Assembly (NCBI RefSeq): GCF_009733795.1 | Contig: NZ_WNXX01000018.1 | Coordinates: 1 to 64,000 of the forward strand | Direction of reading: 5' to 3' | Source of the DNA: Actinotalea caeni | GTDB lineage: Bacteria > Actinomycetota > Actinomycetes > Actinomycetales > Beutenbergiaceae | DNA: 64,000 bases | In this document: positions 40,992 through 49,789 of the stretch, in pieces | How the letters are laid out: the number at the start of each line of letters is the position of its first letter | How positions within the stretch are numbered: position 1 is the first letter of the stretch | Notes under the pieces: generated by a model | The model's database searches: none | Seen by the model: the letters and a program-made list of their open reading frames with translations, nothing else | What the model was told of the DNA's origin: nothing | Translations under genes and position numbers: made by a program

Positions 40992-42254
40992 ATGACGACG
41001 CAGACGTCTCCCGTCCCGACCGGCACCGGCCTGCCGTGGCCCGCGCTGCTCACGCTCGGCGCCGCCACCCTGGTGATGGTCACGGCCGAGATGCTCCCGA
41101 CCGCCCTGCTGCTGCCGATGAGCGCCGGTCTCGGCGTCTCGGAGGCGCTCACGGGCCAGCTGGTGGCGGTGTGGGCGCTGGCCGTCGTGGTCGTGAGCCT
41201 GCCGCTCGCGCACGCCACGCGCCGCATCGACAGGCGAGCGCTGGTCGTCGCGGGGCTGCTGGGGCTGGCGGTGTCGTCGGTGCTGACCGCGCTGGCACCG
41301 AGCTACGGCATCGCGCTCGGCGCGCGGCTCGTCGGGGCGGCGGCGGTGGGGCTGCTGTGGGCGACCGCGAACGCGCACGTCGCCGATCTCGTGCCCGAGG
41401 AGCAGCTCGGCTCGGCGGTCGCGGTCGTCCTCGGCGGCGCGACGCTCGGCATGGTCGTCGGCACGCCCGCGGCGCGCCTGGTCGCGGACCTGACGAGCTG
41501 GCGGACGGCGTTCGTCCTGCTCGCCGTCGCCGTGGTGGTCATCGCCCTGCTCGTGCGCGCGCTGGTGCCGACCCGGCCACGGCTCGCGACCTCCGCCGAC
41601 GGCGCCGCGCGCAGGCCCGCGGGGCCGCTGGGCCCGGTGCTCGCCGTCATCGGCCTGGTGGGGCTGCTGCTGGTCGGTCACTACGCCGTCTACACGTTCA
41701 TCACCCGGATCGGCGAGCCGGCCGCGGGGCTGCTGCCCGGCGGCGTCGGCACCCTGCTGCTCGCGTTCGGGCTCGCGTCCGCGGCCGGCATCGTGGTCGC
41801 CGGCCGGCTCTCCGGCCGCACGACGGTCGCCCTCGTCGGGTCCGCGGCGGCGACGGCCGCCGGGCTGCTCGCGCTGGCGTGGGCGGGCCACGCCGGCTTC
41901 GGCCTCGTCGCGATCCTCGCGCTCGGCGTCGCGAGCGGCGCTCTGCCGCCGCTCGCGCAGACCGAGATCCTGCGACGGGCGGGCACCGGCCGTCGGGACC
42001 TCGCCGCCGCGCTGATCCCGGTCGTCTTCAACGGCGGCATCGCCGTCGGCGCAGCGACGGCGAGCCTCGTCGTCGTCCAGGCCGGCGTCGCGGCGCTGCC
42101 GGTCCCGGCCGCCGGGATCGCCGCCGTCGCGGCGCTCGGGCTCGCGGTGTCGACGGTACGACGGAGCCGCCGTCAGCGGCCGCGCACGTCGGCGATCGCC
42201 TCGGCGACCAGCGCGACGCCCTCGGCGATCGCGCGCTCGCCGATCGAGGAGTAG
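40992..42254 (+). CDS. MFS transporter (DHA1-type efflux)
   Basis: 420 residues, about 12 membrane helices. Motifs of the AraJ/DHA1 group: TAEMLPTALLLPMSAGLGVSEALTGQLVAVWALAVVVVSLPLA, HATRRIDRRALVVAGL (motif A-like), GTPAARLVADLTSWRTAFVLLA (motif C-like). Probably exports a small molecule sensed by the divergent MerR protein. ATG 40992 is 7 bases after the -10, so the mRNA is leaderless. The last 82 bases overlap the MocR gene on the other strand, so the C-terminal 27 residues (RRQRPRTSAIASATS...) are an unusual Ser/Ala tail. Confidence 0.9.
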   Translation: MTTQTSPVPTGTGLPWPALLTLGAATLVMVTAEMLPTALLLPMSAGLGVSEALTGQLVAVWALAVVVVSLPLAHATRRIDRRALVVAGLLGLAVSSVLTALAPSYGIALGARLVGAAAVGLLWATANAHVADLVPEEQLGSAVAVVLGGATLGMVVGTPAARLVADLTSWRTAFVLLAVAVVVIALLVRALVPTRPRLATSADGAARRPAGPLGPVLAVIGLVGLLLVGHYAVYTFITRIGEPAAGLLPGGVGTLLLAFGLASAAGIVVAGRLSGRTTVALVGSAAATAAGLLALAWAGHAGFGLVAILALGVASGALPPLAQTEILRRAGTGRRDLAAALIPVVFNGGIAVGAATASLVVVQAGVAALPVPAAGIAAVAALGLAVSTVRRSRRQRPRTSAIASATSATPSAIARSPIEE

Positions 42255-43585
42255 CCGAAGATCAGCGCGTCGCGCCCGGCGGGGCTCATCCGGTGCGGCC
42301 GGAGCCCGGCGATGCCGACGCCGCGGGCGCGGGCAGCGGCGATCACGGACTCCTCGTCGAGGTCGGGCGGGAGCCACGCCACGAGGTGGATGCCGGCGGA
42401 GACGCCGGTCGGCTCGAGGTCGGGGAGGCGCTCGCGCAGCGCGGCGAGCAGCACGTCGCGCCGGCGCCGGTACACCGGGCGCATCCGGCGCAGGTGCCGG
42501 TCGAGCTCGCCGCGCTCCAGGAAGTCGGCGAGCGCGAGCTGCTCGATCGACGACGACCCGCGGTCGGCGAGGATCTTGGCGTCCGCGACGGCGTCCGCCA
42601 GGTCGTGGGGGACGGCGAGCCACCCGAGCCGCAGCCCGGGCGCCAGGGTCTTCGACACCGAGCCCGCGTGAACGACATGGTCCGGCGCCAGCCCCTGCAT
42701 CGCCCCGATCGGCGCCCGGTCGTAGCGGTACTCGGCGTCGTAGTCGTCCTCGACGACGAGCGCACCGCGACGCACCGCCCACTCGATCACCGCCGCACGC
42801 GACTCGGGCGGCAGCACCGCGCCGAGGGGCCACTGGTGCGACGGCGTCAGCACGACCACGTCGGCGTCGGAGGCCGCGAGCGCGGCGACGTCGGCGCCGT
42901 CCTCCCCGACGGGGATCCCGACGACCTGCAGGCCGAGCGCCCGGGCGACCTGGACGGCGTCCTGCGACGTCGGGTCCTCGACCGCGAGCCGGCGCGCCCC
43001 CCGCGCGGCGGCGGCGTGCAGCACGAGCGAGACGCCCTGCGCGAAGCCGCTGCAGATCACCATGTGGTCGGGGTCGATGTCGGTGCCGCGCACCCGGTTG
43101 AGGTAGCCGGACAGCGCGTCCCGCAGCTCCGGCGAGCCGCGCCCGTTGAGGTAGCCGAGCCGGTCGCCGGGGGCGTCGTTCAGCACGCGCCGGACCGAGC
43201 GCAGCCAGGCCGCGCGCGGGAAGCTGGAGACGTCGGCACGGCCGTAGCCGAAGTCGATCCGTGGCCGCGACGGGGGTGCGGGCCGTGGGGTCGGGCGCGG
43301 TGGCCGCGCCCCCGCCGCGACGTAGGTGTAGCCGCCGCCGCGGCTGCTCAGGTACCCCTCCGCCGTCAGCTGCTGGTACGCCTCGACGACGGTGCCGCGC
43401 GAGACACCGAGGTCGGCGGAGAGCGTGCGCGTCGAGGGCAGCGCGGCCCCGAGCGGCAGCCGGCCCGAACGGATCGCGTCGCGGATCGCGGTCTCGATCT
43501 GGCGGTGCAGGGCGACCGGTCGGTCGCGGTCGAGGTCGAGGTGCAGCGCTCCGGTGATCACCGAACCGGTCCGAGATCCGCCCAC
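42173..43585 (-). CDS. MocR/PdxR-type regulator (GntR HTH plus aminotransferase domain)
   Basis: 470 residues: a GntR winged helix (LHRQIETAIRDAIRSGRLPLGAALPSTRTLSADLGVSRGTVVEAYQQLTAEGYLSSRGG), a linker, and an aminotransferase class I-like domain with the PLP lysine in VHAGSVSKTLAPGLRLGW. Such proteins sense PLP or an amino-compound and control vitamin B6, GABA or ectoine genes; the target here could be the divergent flavoprotein gene. Its GTG start lies 4 bases before an inverted repeat. Confidence 0.9.
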   Translation of the reverse strand: MGGSRTGSVITGALHLDLDRDRPVALHRQIETAIRDAIRSGRLPLGAALPSTRTLSADLGVSRGTVVEAYQQLTAEGYLSSRGGGYTYVAAGARPPRPTPRPAPPSRPRIDFGYGRADVSSFPRAAWLRSVRRVLNDAPGDRLGYLNGRGSPELRDALSGYLNRVRGTDIDPDHMVICSGFAQGVSLVLHAAAARGARRLAVEDPTSQDAVQVARALGLQVVGIPVGEDGADVAALAASDADVVVLTPSHQWPLGAVLPPESRAAVIEWAVRRGALVVEDDYDAEYRYDRAPIGAMQGLAPDHVVHAGSVSKTLAPGLRLGWLAVPHDLADAVADAKILADRGSSSIEQLALADFLERGELDRHLRRMRPVYRRRRDVLLAALRERLPDLEPTGVSAGIHLVAWLPPDLDEESVIAAARARGVGIAGLRPHRMSPAGRDALIFGYSSIGERAIAEGVALVAEAIADVRGR

Positions 43586-43588
43586 CCC

Positions 43589-43613
43589 ACTGGACCTTAA
43601 CCGGCGGACCAGT
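43589..43613. promoter_or_regulatory. Probable MocR operator
   Basis: ACTGGACC (43589-43596) and GGACCAGT (43606-43613) form inverted arms with one mismatch around TTAACCGGC; GGACC also occurs as a direct repeat, the form preferred by MocR proteins. A minus-strand -10-like TAAGGT (43594-43599) lies inside, 8 bases before the MocR GTG. Confidence 0.5.
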
Positions 43614-43632
43614 CGCTGTCAGTCTCCTCGGC

Positions 43633-44994
43633 ATGGCTGACCGAGCACGGCTGACCGCGCTCACCGACGGCATCGTCGGCGAGCGCGTCTTCCCCGACGA
43701 CCCCCGCTACGACGACCTCCGCACGGTGTGGAACGCGATGATCGACCGGCGCCCGCGACTCATCGTGCGCTGCACGACCGTGGCCGACGTCGTCGCGAGC
43801 GTGCGCGCCGCGCGCGAGCTCGACCTCGAGATCGGTGTCCGCTGCGGCGGGCACAGCGTGCAAGGGCACGGCGTGCCCGAGGACGGGCTGATGATCGACC
43901 TCACGCCGATGGGTGGCGTGCTCGTCGACCCCGCACGACGCGTCGCCTGGGTGCAGGGAGGAGCGCTGCTGGGTGCGCTCGACGTCGCCGCGCAGCAGCA
44001 CGGGCTCGCGACGACCGCCGGCAACGTCTCGCACACCGGCGTCGGCGGGCTCACGCTGGGCGGCGGCATGGGCTGGCTCGCCCGTCAGCACGGGCTGGCC
44101 TGCGACAACGTCATCTCCTACGAGGTGGTCACCGCCTCGGGCGAGGTCGTGCGCGCGAGCCGCGACGAGCACCCCGACCTCTACTGGGGGCTGCGCGGCG
44201 GCGGCGGCAACTTCGGGGTCGTCACCGAGTTCGAGTTCCGGCTGCACCCCGTCGGCACCCGGGCGCTGTCGGTCGAGCTCGACCTGCCGGTCGAGCAGGC
44301 CGCGGGGGCGATGCGCGCCTGGCGCGACCTGAGCGCGACGGCGCCCCGGCAGGCGACGTTCACCGCGTTCGCGGCCGGCGACGTCGTCACCCTCGGCTTC
44401 GTGTGGGTCGGCGACCCGGCCGGCGGGTACCGCCTGCGGCAGACGTTCGGGGCGCTGGGCACCCCGCTGGCCGAGCGCACCGAGGAGCTGTCCTACCTCG
44501 CGCTGCAGACGCGCGACGACACCGTCGGCGGGCACGAGTACCGGCGCTACTGGAAGGGCCACCTGCTGCCGGACCTGAGCGACGCCGCGATCGACGCGAT
44601 GCTCGGCCGTGGCGGGCAGACCGAGCTGCTCCCGAGCTGGAGCCTGCAGGCCTACGGCGGTGCGATCTCCGACGTCGGCGAGGACGAGACACCGTTCAGC
44701 CACCGCGACAGCAGGTTCGAGTACATCGCGGGCGCCCGGTGGGAGGACCCGGCCGAGGACGCCGAGCGGATGGCCGTCGCGCGGCGGTGCGCGGCCGCCG
44801 TCGAGCCGTTCGCGGCGGGCGTCTACGTCAACGCGCTCGGCGACGTCGACGCGGCGGGCGTGCGGCGCGCCTACCCGCCCGCGAAGCTCCAGCGGCTCAC
44901 CGCCGTCAAGGACGCCTACGACCCCGACAACGTGTTCCGCCTCAACGCCAACATCACGCCGTCACGGGTACGCGACGGCGCCGACGTCATGTGA
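43633..44994 (+). CDS. FAD-linked oxidoreductase, berberine-bridge-enzyme family
   Basis: 453 residues: a PCMH-type FAD domain with the FAD-linking His in IGVRCGGHSVQG, GNVSHTGVGGLTLGGGMGWLARQHGLACDNV and LYWGLRGGGGNFGVVTEFEFRLH, and the C-terminal BBE segment AGVYVNALGDVD...AYPPAKLQRLTAVKDAYDPDNVFRLNANI. The usual second (cysteine) flavin link is replaced by VSH in that region, so probably mono-covalent. These enzymes oxidise sugars or secondary metabolites. No signal peptide. It is divergent from MocR. Confidence 0.92.
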   Translation: MADRARLTALTDGIVGERVFPDDPRYDDLRTVWNAMIDRRPRLIVRCTTVADVVASVRAARELDLEIGVRCGGHSVQGHGVPEDGLMIDLTPMGGVLVDPARRVAWVQGGALLGALDVAAQQHGLATTAGNVSHTGVGGLTLGGGMGWLARQHGLACDNVISYEVVTASGEVVRASRDEHPDLYWGLRGGGGNFGVVTEFEFRLHPVGTRALSVELDLPVEQAAGAMRAWRDLSATAPRQATFTAFAAGDVVTLGFVWVGDPAGGYRLRQTFGALGTPLAERTEELSYLALQTRDDTVGGHEYRRYWKGHLLPDLSDAAIDAMLGRGGQTELLPSWSLQAYGGAISDVGEDETPFSHRDSRFEYIAGARWEDPAEDAERMAVARRCAAAVEPFAAGVYVNALGDVDAAGVRRAYPPAKLQRLTAVKDAYDPDNVFRLNANITPSRVRDGADVM

Positions 44995-45035
44995 GGTGAC
45001 CGGCCGGTTCCCAGCACGGGGTCGGTGCGCGGTCC

Positions 45036-45041
45036 TAGCGT
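45036..45041 (+). promoter_or_regulatory. -10 element for a leaderless gene at 45048
   Basis: TAGCGT ends 6 bases before ATG 45048 with no ribosome binding site between, the same layout seen at several other starts in this window. Confidence 0.5.
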
Positions 45042-45047
45042 GACGTC

Positions 45048-45698
45048 ATGGACCTGACCTTCGTCGGCACGCTCGACCACGGCACGGTGCTCGACGCCGT
45101 CGACGAGATCGGCCCGCTCGTGCGCGCGCCCGAGGTGGCGGCCGCCTGGTCGCAGGAGTCGGCGCTGCCCGGGATGACGGTCGGCGGCCTCACCCGCCAC
45201 CTGGTCAGCCAGCCCGAGACGGCGGTGGACTTCCTCGGGATCCCCGTGCCGGCCGAGGCGCCGCGGCCGTCGCTGCTGGCCTACGCAGCCTCCTGGGACT
45301 GGCTGGACGCGCCCGTCGGCCACGAGGCCAACATCTCGATCCGGGACGAGTTCAACGCGATGGGTCGGGCGGGTGCGCGGGACTCGGTCGAGGCGCTGGA
45401 CTCCGCGGCCGCGCGGCTCCCGGCGGCGCTCGCGAGCGCCGGTCCGCTGACGTTCGTGCCCTGGCAGCAGGTCGCCATCCCCACCGAGGACTTCCTCGTG
45501 GTGCGCCTCATGGAGATCGTCGTGCACGCCGACGACCTCGCGGTCAGCGTGGGGCTGCCGACGCCGCGTTTCGCCGACGCCGCCGTCGAGCCGGTGACGC
45601 GGCTGCTGCTCGCGCTGGCGTCGAGGCGGCACGACCAGCCCGCACTCGTACGCGCGCTGTCGCGGGCCGAGCGGGGCGGCCCGATCTCGGCCTTCTGA
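45048..45698 (+). CDS. Mycothiol-dependent maleylpyruvate-isomerase-family protein
   Basis: 216 residues with the MDMPI N-terminal DinB-like fold: SALPGMTVGGLTRHLVSQPETAVDFL (His) and EDFLVVRLMEIVVHADDLAVSVGL (His, Asp) supply metal-binding residues. The family uses mycothiol as cofactor or conjugates it. Substrate unknown. Probably leaderless. A truncated ArsR gene lies on the other strand directly downstream. Confidence 0.85.
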   Translation: MDLTFVGTLDHGTVLDAVDEIGPLVRAPEVAAAWSQESALPGMTVGGLTRHLVSQPETAVDFLGIPVPAEAPRPSLLAYAASWDWLDAPVGHEANISIRDEFNAMGRAGARDSVEALDSAAARLPAALASAGPLTFVPWQQVAIPTEDFLVVRLMEIVVHADDLAVSVGLPTPRFADAAVEPVTRLLLALASRRHDQPALVRALSRAERGGPISAF

Positions 45699-45714
45699 CG
45701 CGGGCGGGCCGGGC

Positions 45715-45846
45715 GACCCGGGGCTGGCCGACCCCCAGCTCCGCGAGCAGGACGGTCGCGGAGCTGGGGCCACGCCGGAGCCGGTCGAGGACGTCGAGCC
45801 GCAGCTGGTGCGACAAGGCCTCGAACGTCGTCTCCATGCTGTCCAC
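45715..45846 (-). pseudogene. 3'-truncated ArsR-type regulator
   Basis: About 40 codons from GTG 45846 or ATG 45837 read METTFEALSHQLRLDVLDRLRRGPSSATVLLAELGVGQPRV, the first two helices of an ArsR winged helix. The recognition helix and wing are missing; the frame continues as low-complexity Arg/Ala/Pro sequence antisense to the neighbouring gene. It starts 18 bases past the YCII gene stop, so it was probably cotranscribed with it before truncation. Confidence 0.55.
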
Positions 45847-45864
45847 AGAGGTCGCGCGGCGCGG

Positions 45865-46209
45865 TCAGGGCAGCTGCGTGAACTCCCGCACCTCGACGGC
45901 GTGGGTCCAGGCCATCGGGTGCCCGGCGGCGACCTCGATGGCGTCGGCGAGCGAGTCGGCCTCGATGACGTCGAGCCCGGCGATCACCTCGCCCGCCTCG
46001 GTGAACGGGCCGTCGGTGCGGTGGATCTTGCCGCCGCGCACGCGCACGGTCTGCGCCTGCGCGGCCGGCACCAGCGGGTCACCGGTGACGTAGCGGCCGG
46101 CGTCGATCAGGCGCTGCGCCCACGCCTCGACGTCGGGCGCGCCCTGGTGGTCCTCCTCGCTCGCCGGGACCGTCGTGTCGGTGGTGATCAGCAGCAGGTA
46201 CTTCGGCAT
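45865..46209 (-). CDS. YCII-related domain protein
   Basis: 114 residues with the YCII/DGPF pattern: MPKYLLLITTDTTVP, WAQRLIDAGRYVTGDPLVPAAQAQTVRVRGGKIHRTDGPFTEAGEVIAGLDVIEADSLADAIEVAAGHP. Many such proteins pair with ECF sigma factors; here only a truncated ArsR gene follows. GAAGGAG precedes ATG 46209. Its leader holds a perfect 13-base palindrome, GGTGTCGGACACC (46226-46238). The function of the family is not settled. Confidence 0.88.
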   Translation of the reverse strand: MPKYLLLITTDTTVPASEEDHQGAPDVEAWAQRLIDAGRYVTGDPLVPAAQAQTVRVRGGKIHRTDGPFTEAGEVIAGLDVIEADSLADAIEVAAGHPMAWTHAVEVREFTQLP

Positions 46210-46368
46210 CGTGCTCTCCTTCGTGGGTGTCGGACACCGTGGTGACGCCGACCACCGCCGGAACTCGACAAACGCAGGGCAAGGGGCTCGACGGACGCGA
46301 GACGACGAGTCGAACCACACGCGGAAGCCCCGACCACGCTCCGCCCACCCTGGCACCACCACCCCTGG

Positions 46369-46572
46369 TTTCACCGCACTTTGCAACACGGCCCACTTTC
46401 ACCGCACTTTGCAACACGGCCCTCTTACACCGCACTGTGCAACACCGCCACGGCATCACGCCTGGGCACCGCGTCAAGAAGTGCGCCGATAGCAGGTGTT
46501 CCAGAGTGCGGTGAATCCGCGTGATGTTCCAAAGTGCGGTGAAACCGCGTGGTGTTGCAAAGTGCGGTGAAA
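46369..46572. repeat. Mirror arrays of a 20-base repeat with 28-base period
   Basis: Three direct copies of TTTCACCGCACTTTGCAACA at 46369-46388, 46397-46416 and 46425-46444 (third copy two changes), separated by 8-base spacers CGGCCCAC and CGGCCCTC. After 52 bases, three copies in reverse orientation at 46497-46516, 46525-46544 and 46553-46572, spacers CCGCGTGA and CCGCGTGG. Both arrays have exactly 28-base steps. The last unit ends 12 bases from the ThuA stop. Transcribed, the two arrays could fold into one long imperfect hairpin. The 375-base gap contains no gene. Confidence 0.9.
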
Positions 46573-46584
46573 GTGGGGTGGGGG

Positions 46585-47313
46585 TCAGGCGTAGGTGCGG
46601 GGCTGGTTGGGGGCCTCGCGGGCGGCGCGCTCGCCGGGGACCGGGACCGCCCACCGCACCGCGTTGGCGAGCACGCGGCGCACCTGCGGGTGGAAGTACA
46701 CCGGGTACTCCTGGTCGCCGGGGGAGAAGTAGAAGACCTTGCCGCGGCCACGCCGGAACGTCATGCCGGAGCGGAACAGCTCGCCGCCGGCGAACCAGGA
46801 CGCGAACACCAGCTCGTCGGGCGGTGGCACGTCGAAGTGCTCGCCGTACATCTCCTGCGCCTCGATGACGAACGGCTGCTCCACCCCGACGGCGATCGGG
46901 TGCGTCGGGTCGATCGTCCACACGATCTCCCGCTCGCCCTCGTTGCGCCACGACAGCCCGCAGGTGGTGCCCATGAGCGCCTTGAAGATCTTCGAGTAGT
47001 GGCCGGAGTGCAGCACGATGAGGCCCATCCCGCCGAGCACGTGGCGCTGCACGCGCGCCACGACCTCGTCGGAGACCTCGTCGTGCTTCATGTGCCCCCA
47101 CCACAGCAGCACGTCGGTGCGGGCGAGCACCTCCTCGGTCAGGCCGTGCTCGGCGTCGTCGAGGGTGGCGGTGCCCACCTCGACCTCGTCGCCCAGCAGC
47201 TCGACCAGCCCGCCGGCGATCGCGCCGTGGATGCCGGCGGGGTAGAGCGCGGCGATCTCCGGCTGCGTCTGCTCGTGCCAGTTCTCGTTCCACACCAGGA
47301 CTCGGGTCGTCAC
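46585..47313 (-). CDS. ThuA-like protein
   Basis: 242 residues of the ThuA (trehalose utilization) family, a class I glutamine-amidotransferase-like fold: [85 protein letters not shown] and [18 protein letters not shown]. In rhizobia ThuA works with the dehydrogenase ThuB in 3-keto-disaccharide breakdown. GTG 47313 is 3 bases behind the Gfo/Idh/MocA gene. Last gene of a minus-strand operon that ends at the repeat array. Confidence 0.9.
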   Translation of the reverse strand: MTTRVLVWNENWHEQTQPEIAALYPAGIHGAIAGGLVELLGDEVEVGTATLDDAEHGLTEEVLARTDVLLWWGHMKHDEVSDEVVARVQRHVLGGMGLIVLHSGHYSKIFKALMGTTCGLSWRNEGEREIVWTIDPTHPIAVGVEQPFVIEAQEMYGEHFDVPPPDELVFASWFAGGELFRSGMTFRRGRGKVFYFSPGDQEYPVYFHPQVRRVLANAVRWAVPVPGERAAREAPNQPRTYA

Positions 47314-47316
47314 AGG

Positions 47317-48435
47317 TCAGCCCTTCAGCTCGTCGAGTCGGATCTCGGTCCCGCGCGTGGCGGAGAGGTAGCAGGCCTCGATCACGCGGGTCAGCTCCGC
47401 GGCCGGGGCGCCGTCGTGCTCGGGCCAGGTCGCCGGGTCGGCGACCGTGGCCACGAAGTCGTCGACGACGCCCGCGTGCCCGGTGCCGGGCCGCTCGGGC
47501 AGCTCGACGTCGTCGACGCCGTCCGGCGCCGCGCCGTGGATGCGCACCACGGTCTGGGGCGCGTAGTCGACGACCTTGAGCTCCGCACCGGCGTCGGTGC
47601 CGTAGAGGGTGATCGCGAGCTCGTCGCCGCTGGGGCGGTGGGTCGCCCACGAGGACTCCAGCGCGAGCGAGGCCCCGTTCGACATCCGCAGCAGCACGAC
47701 CGCGAGGTCCTCGACCTCGTACGCCGAGCCGACGCCCGACTTCTCGGTGGCGGCGCCGCCGAGCCCGCGCGGCCCCAGCTCGGCGTGCGTGACGGCGCTG
47801 ACCGCCTCGACGCTCGGGCGTCCCATGAGCTGCAGGGTCGCGTCGAGCACGTGCACGCCGAGGTCGATGAGCGGGCCGCCGCCGGCCATCTCGCGGTTGG
47901 TGAACCACGAGCCGAGCGTCGGGATGCCCGCGCGCCGCAGCCACCAGGCGCGCGCGTGGTAGACGCGGCCCAGGGTGCCGGCCTCGACCTGCTCGCGCAG
48001 CGCGGAGATGTCTCCGCGGTAGCGGTAGTTGAAGGCGACCTGCAGCACCCGGCCGGCCGCACGCGCGGCGGCGACCATCGCGTCGGCCTCGGCGCTGGTG
48101 CGGGCCATCGGCTTCTCGGTCAGCACGTGCGCACCCGCCTCGAGCGCCGCGATCGCGACCGGCGCGTGCAGGAACGTCGGTGTCGCGACGCTGACGGCGT
48201 CGAGCTCGCCCTGCGCGAGCAGGTCCTGCCAGTCGGCCACCGCGACCTGCACCCCGTAGCGCTCGGCGAGCTCGGCGCGGCGCTCGTCCTCCAGGCCGGC
48301 GATGCCGACGAGCTCGACGTCGGGGCGCTCGGCGTAGCGGTTCATGTGCTGCTGGCCGGCCCAGCCCAGGCCGACGACGCCGACGCGCAGCGGTCTCGGC
48401 TCGGTCTCGGAGGCTCCGGAGGGGGCGGCGGTCAT
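47317..48435 (-). CDS. Gfo/Idh/MocA-family oxidoreductase
   Basis: 372 residues: Rossmann loop VGVVGLGWAGQQHMNRY, catalytic-site motif VLTEKPMARTSAEAD (Glu-Lys-Pro) and the C-terminal domain GGGPLIDLGVHVLDATLQLMG with the conserved Asp/His. These NAD(P)-dependent enzymes oxidise or reduce a sugar hydroxyl or keto group. The ThuA partner on one side and ROK regulator on the other suggest keto-sugar metabolism. ATG 48435 overlaps the ROK stop. Confidence 0.92.
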   Translation of the reverse strand: MTAAPSGASETEPRPLRVGVVGLGWAGQQHMNRYAERPDVELVGIAGLEDERRAELAERYGVQVAVADWQDLLAQGELDAVSVATPTFLHAPVAIAALEAGAHVLTEKPMARTSAEADAMVAAARAAGRVLQVAFNYRYRGDISALREQVEAGTLGRVYHARAWWLRRAGIPTLGSWFTNREMAGGGPLIDLGVHVLDATLQLMGRPSVEAVSAVTHAELGPRGLGGAATEKSGVGSAYEVEDLAVVLLRMSNGASLALESSWATHRPSGDELAITLYGTDAGAELKVVDYAPQTVVRIHGAAPDGVDDVELPERPGTGHAGVVDDFVATVADPATWPEHDGAPAAELTRVIEACYLSATRGTEIRLDELKG

Positions 48436-49667
48436 GGGGCTCCTTCGCTCTCGGTGCCCGCGGCGCGGTCGGCCTCGGGGTCGATCCAGGACTCGATGGT
48501 CTCGGGGGCCAGCGCGTGCCGGGCGGCCATGATCGCCGCCCCGAGCGCGCCGGCGTTGGCGTCGCTGCGCGCCGCCACGATCTGCAGGTGCTCGGTGGCC
48601 AGCGGCAGCGACCGCCGGTAGACGACCTCGCGCACGCCGGCCAGCAGCTCCTCGCCGGCGCGCGACACGCTGCCGCCGATGACGACGACCGAGGGTCCGA
48701 GCAGGTTGACGACGCCGGCGACGACCGCGCCGATCTCGCGCCCGGCGTCGCGCACCAGCTCCAGCGCGGTGCGCTCGCCCGCGCGGGCGAGCGCGGCGAC
48801 GTCGGCGCCCGTGCGGGCCTCGAGCCCCGCCTCGCGCAGCCGAGCGGCGATCGCGGGGCCGCTCGCGACGTCCTCGAGGTCGCGCACCTCGGTGGCCGGG
48901 CGCGGGCTGCCGGGGTGCCAGGGCACGACCACGTGACCCAGGTCGCCGGCCGAGCCGCGCGCGCCGCGCTGCAGGACGCCGCCGGCGACGATGCCGGCGC
49001 CGATGCCGGTCGCGACCTTGACGTAGACGAGGTCGTCGGCGTCCGGCCACGACGTCGCGTGCTCGCCGAGCGCGAGCACGTTGACGTCGTTGTCGACCAG
49101 CACCGGGACGTCGGTCGCGAGCCGGGCGGCGACCAGCGCCGGGACGTCGACGCGGTCCCAGCCGGGCATGATCGGCGGGTTCACGGGGCGACCGGTCGCG
49201 TGCTCGACGGGTCCCGGCAGGCCGAGCCCGACGGCGGCGACGTCGGCGACCGGCCGGCCGACGCCGTCGAGCAGGCCGCGAGCGGTGTCGAGCACGAGGT
49301 CGAGCACGGGGTCGGGGCCGTCGGCGATGTCGAGGTCGACGGTGGCCGCCGCCAGCATGCCGCCGGCGAGGTCGCAGACCGCGACGGTGCCGTGGGTGGC
49401 GCCGAGGTCGATGCCGACGACGACCCGGGCGACCGCGTTGAACGCCACCCGCGCCGGCGGTCGACCGCCGGAGGAGGCCGCCGAGCCGGCCGGGGCGAGC
49501 ACGCCCGCGCGCAGCAGCGCGTCGACGCGGGCGGAGACCGTCGAGCGCGACAGCCCGGTGAGCGCGGCGATCTCGGCGCGGGTGCGCGGCTCGCCGTCGA
49601 GCAGCAGCTCGAGCACGCCGCCGGGCCCGGGACCGGCGGCGCGTCCACGGCGGGCGGCAGACGGCAT
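48432..49667 (-). CDS. ROK-family transcriptional regulator
   Basis: 411 residues: an N-terminal winged helix (EPRTRAEIAALTGLSRSTVSARVDALLRAGVL) and a sugar-kinase-like ROK domain (VVGIDLGATHGTVAVCDLAGG, GLPGPVEHATGRP, VDNDVNVLALGEH, GIGAGIVAGGVLQRGARGSAGDLGHVVV). The zinc motif CXCGXXGC usual in ROK proteins is absent: HPGSPRPATEVRDLEDVASG stands there without cysteines. ATG 49667 is the first plausible start. It likely senses a sugar and controls both its own operon and the divergent one. Confidence 0.9.
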   Translation of the reverse strand: MPSAARRGRAAGPGPGGVLELLLDGEPRTRAEIAALTGLSRSTVSARVDALLRAGVLAPAGSAASSGGRPPARVAFNAVARVVVGIDLGATHGTVAVCDLAGGMLAAATVDLDIADGPDPVLDLVLDTARGLLDGVGRPVADVAAVGLGLPGPVEHATGRPVNPPIMPGWDRVDVPALVAARLATDVPVLVDNDVNVLALGEHATSWPDADDLVYVKVATGIGAGIVAGGVLQRGARGSAGDLGHVVVPWHPGSPRPATEVRDLEDVASGPAIAARLREAGLEARTGADVAALARAGERTALELVRDAGREIGAVVAGVVNLLGPSVVVIGGSVSRAGEELLAGVREVVYRRSLPLATEHLQIVAARSDANAGALGAAIMAARHALAPETIESWIDPEADRAAGTESEGAP

Positions 49668-49697
49668 CTTTTGAGTACAGCACACCGCACTACTGCT

Positions 49698-49712
49698 GTT
49701 CAATGATCGAAC
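49698..49712. promoter_or_regulatory. Candidate ROK operator in the divergent intergenic region
   Basis: GTTCAATGATCGAAC is an odd-length palindrome with one mismatched pair, 30 bases before the ROK start codon and 77 bases before the divergent GTG. It is the most symmetrical element in the 122-base intergenic region. Assignment to the ROK protein rests on position. Confidence 0.4.
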
Positions 49713-49789
49713 TTCTGATTGACCGTTACGCAGAAGTGTGTGACCGTGGTCTCAGCCGGACGCGCCGGCACGACGACGAAGGAGCACGT

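Noticed and set aside
46369-46572. CRISPR array
   Set aside because: Repeat units are 20 bases with 8-base similar spacers and reverse direction halfway; no cas gene is near.
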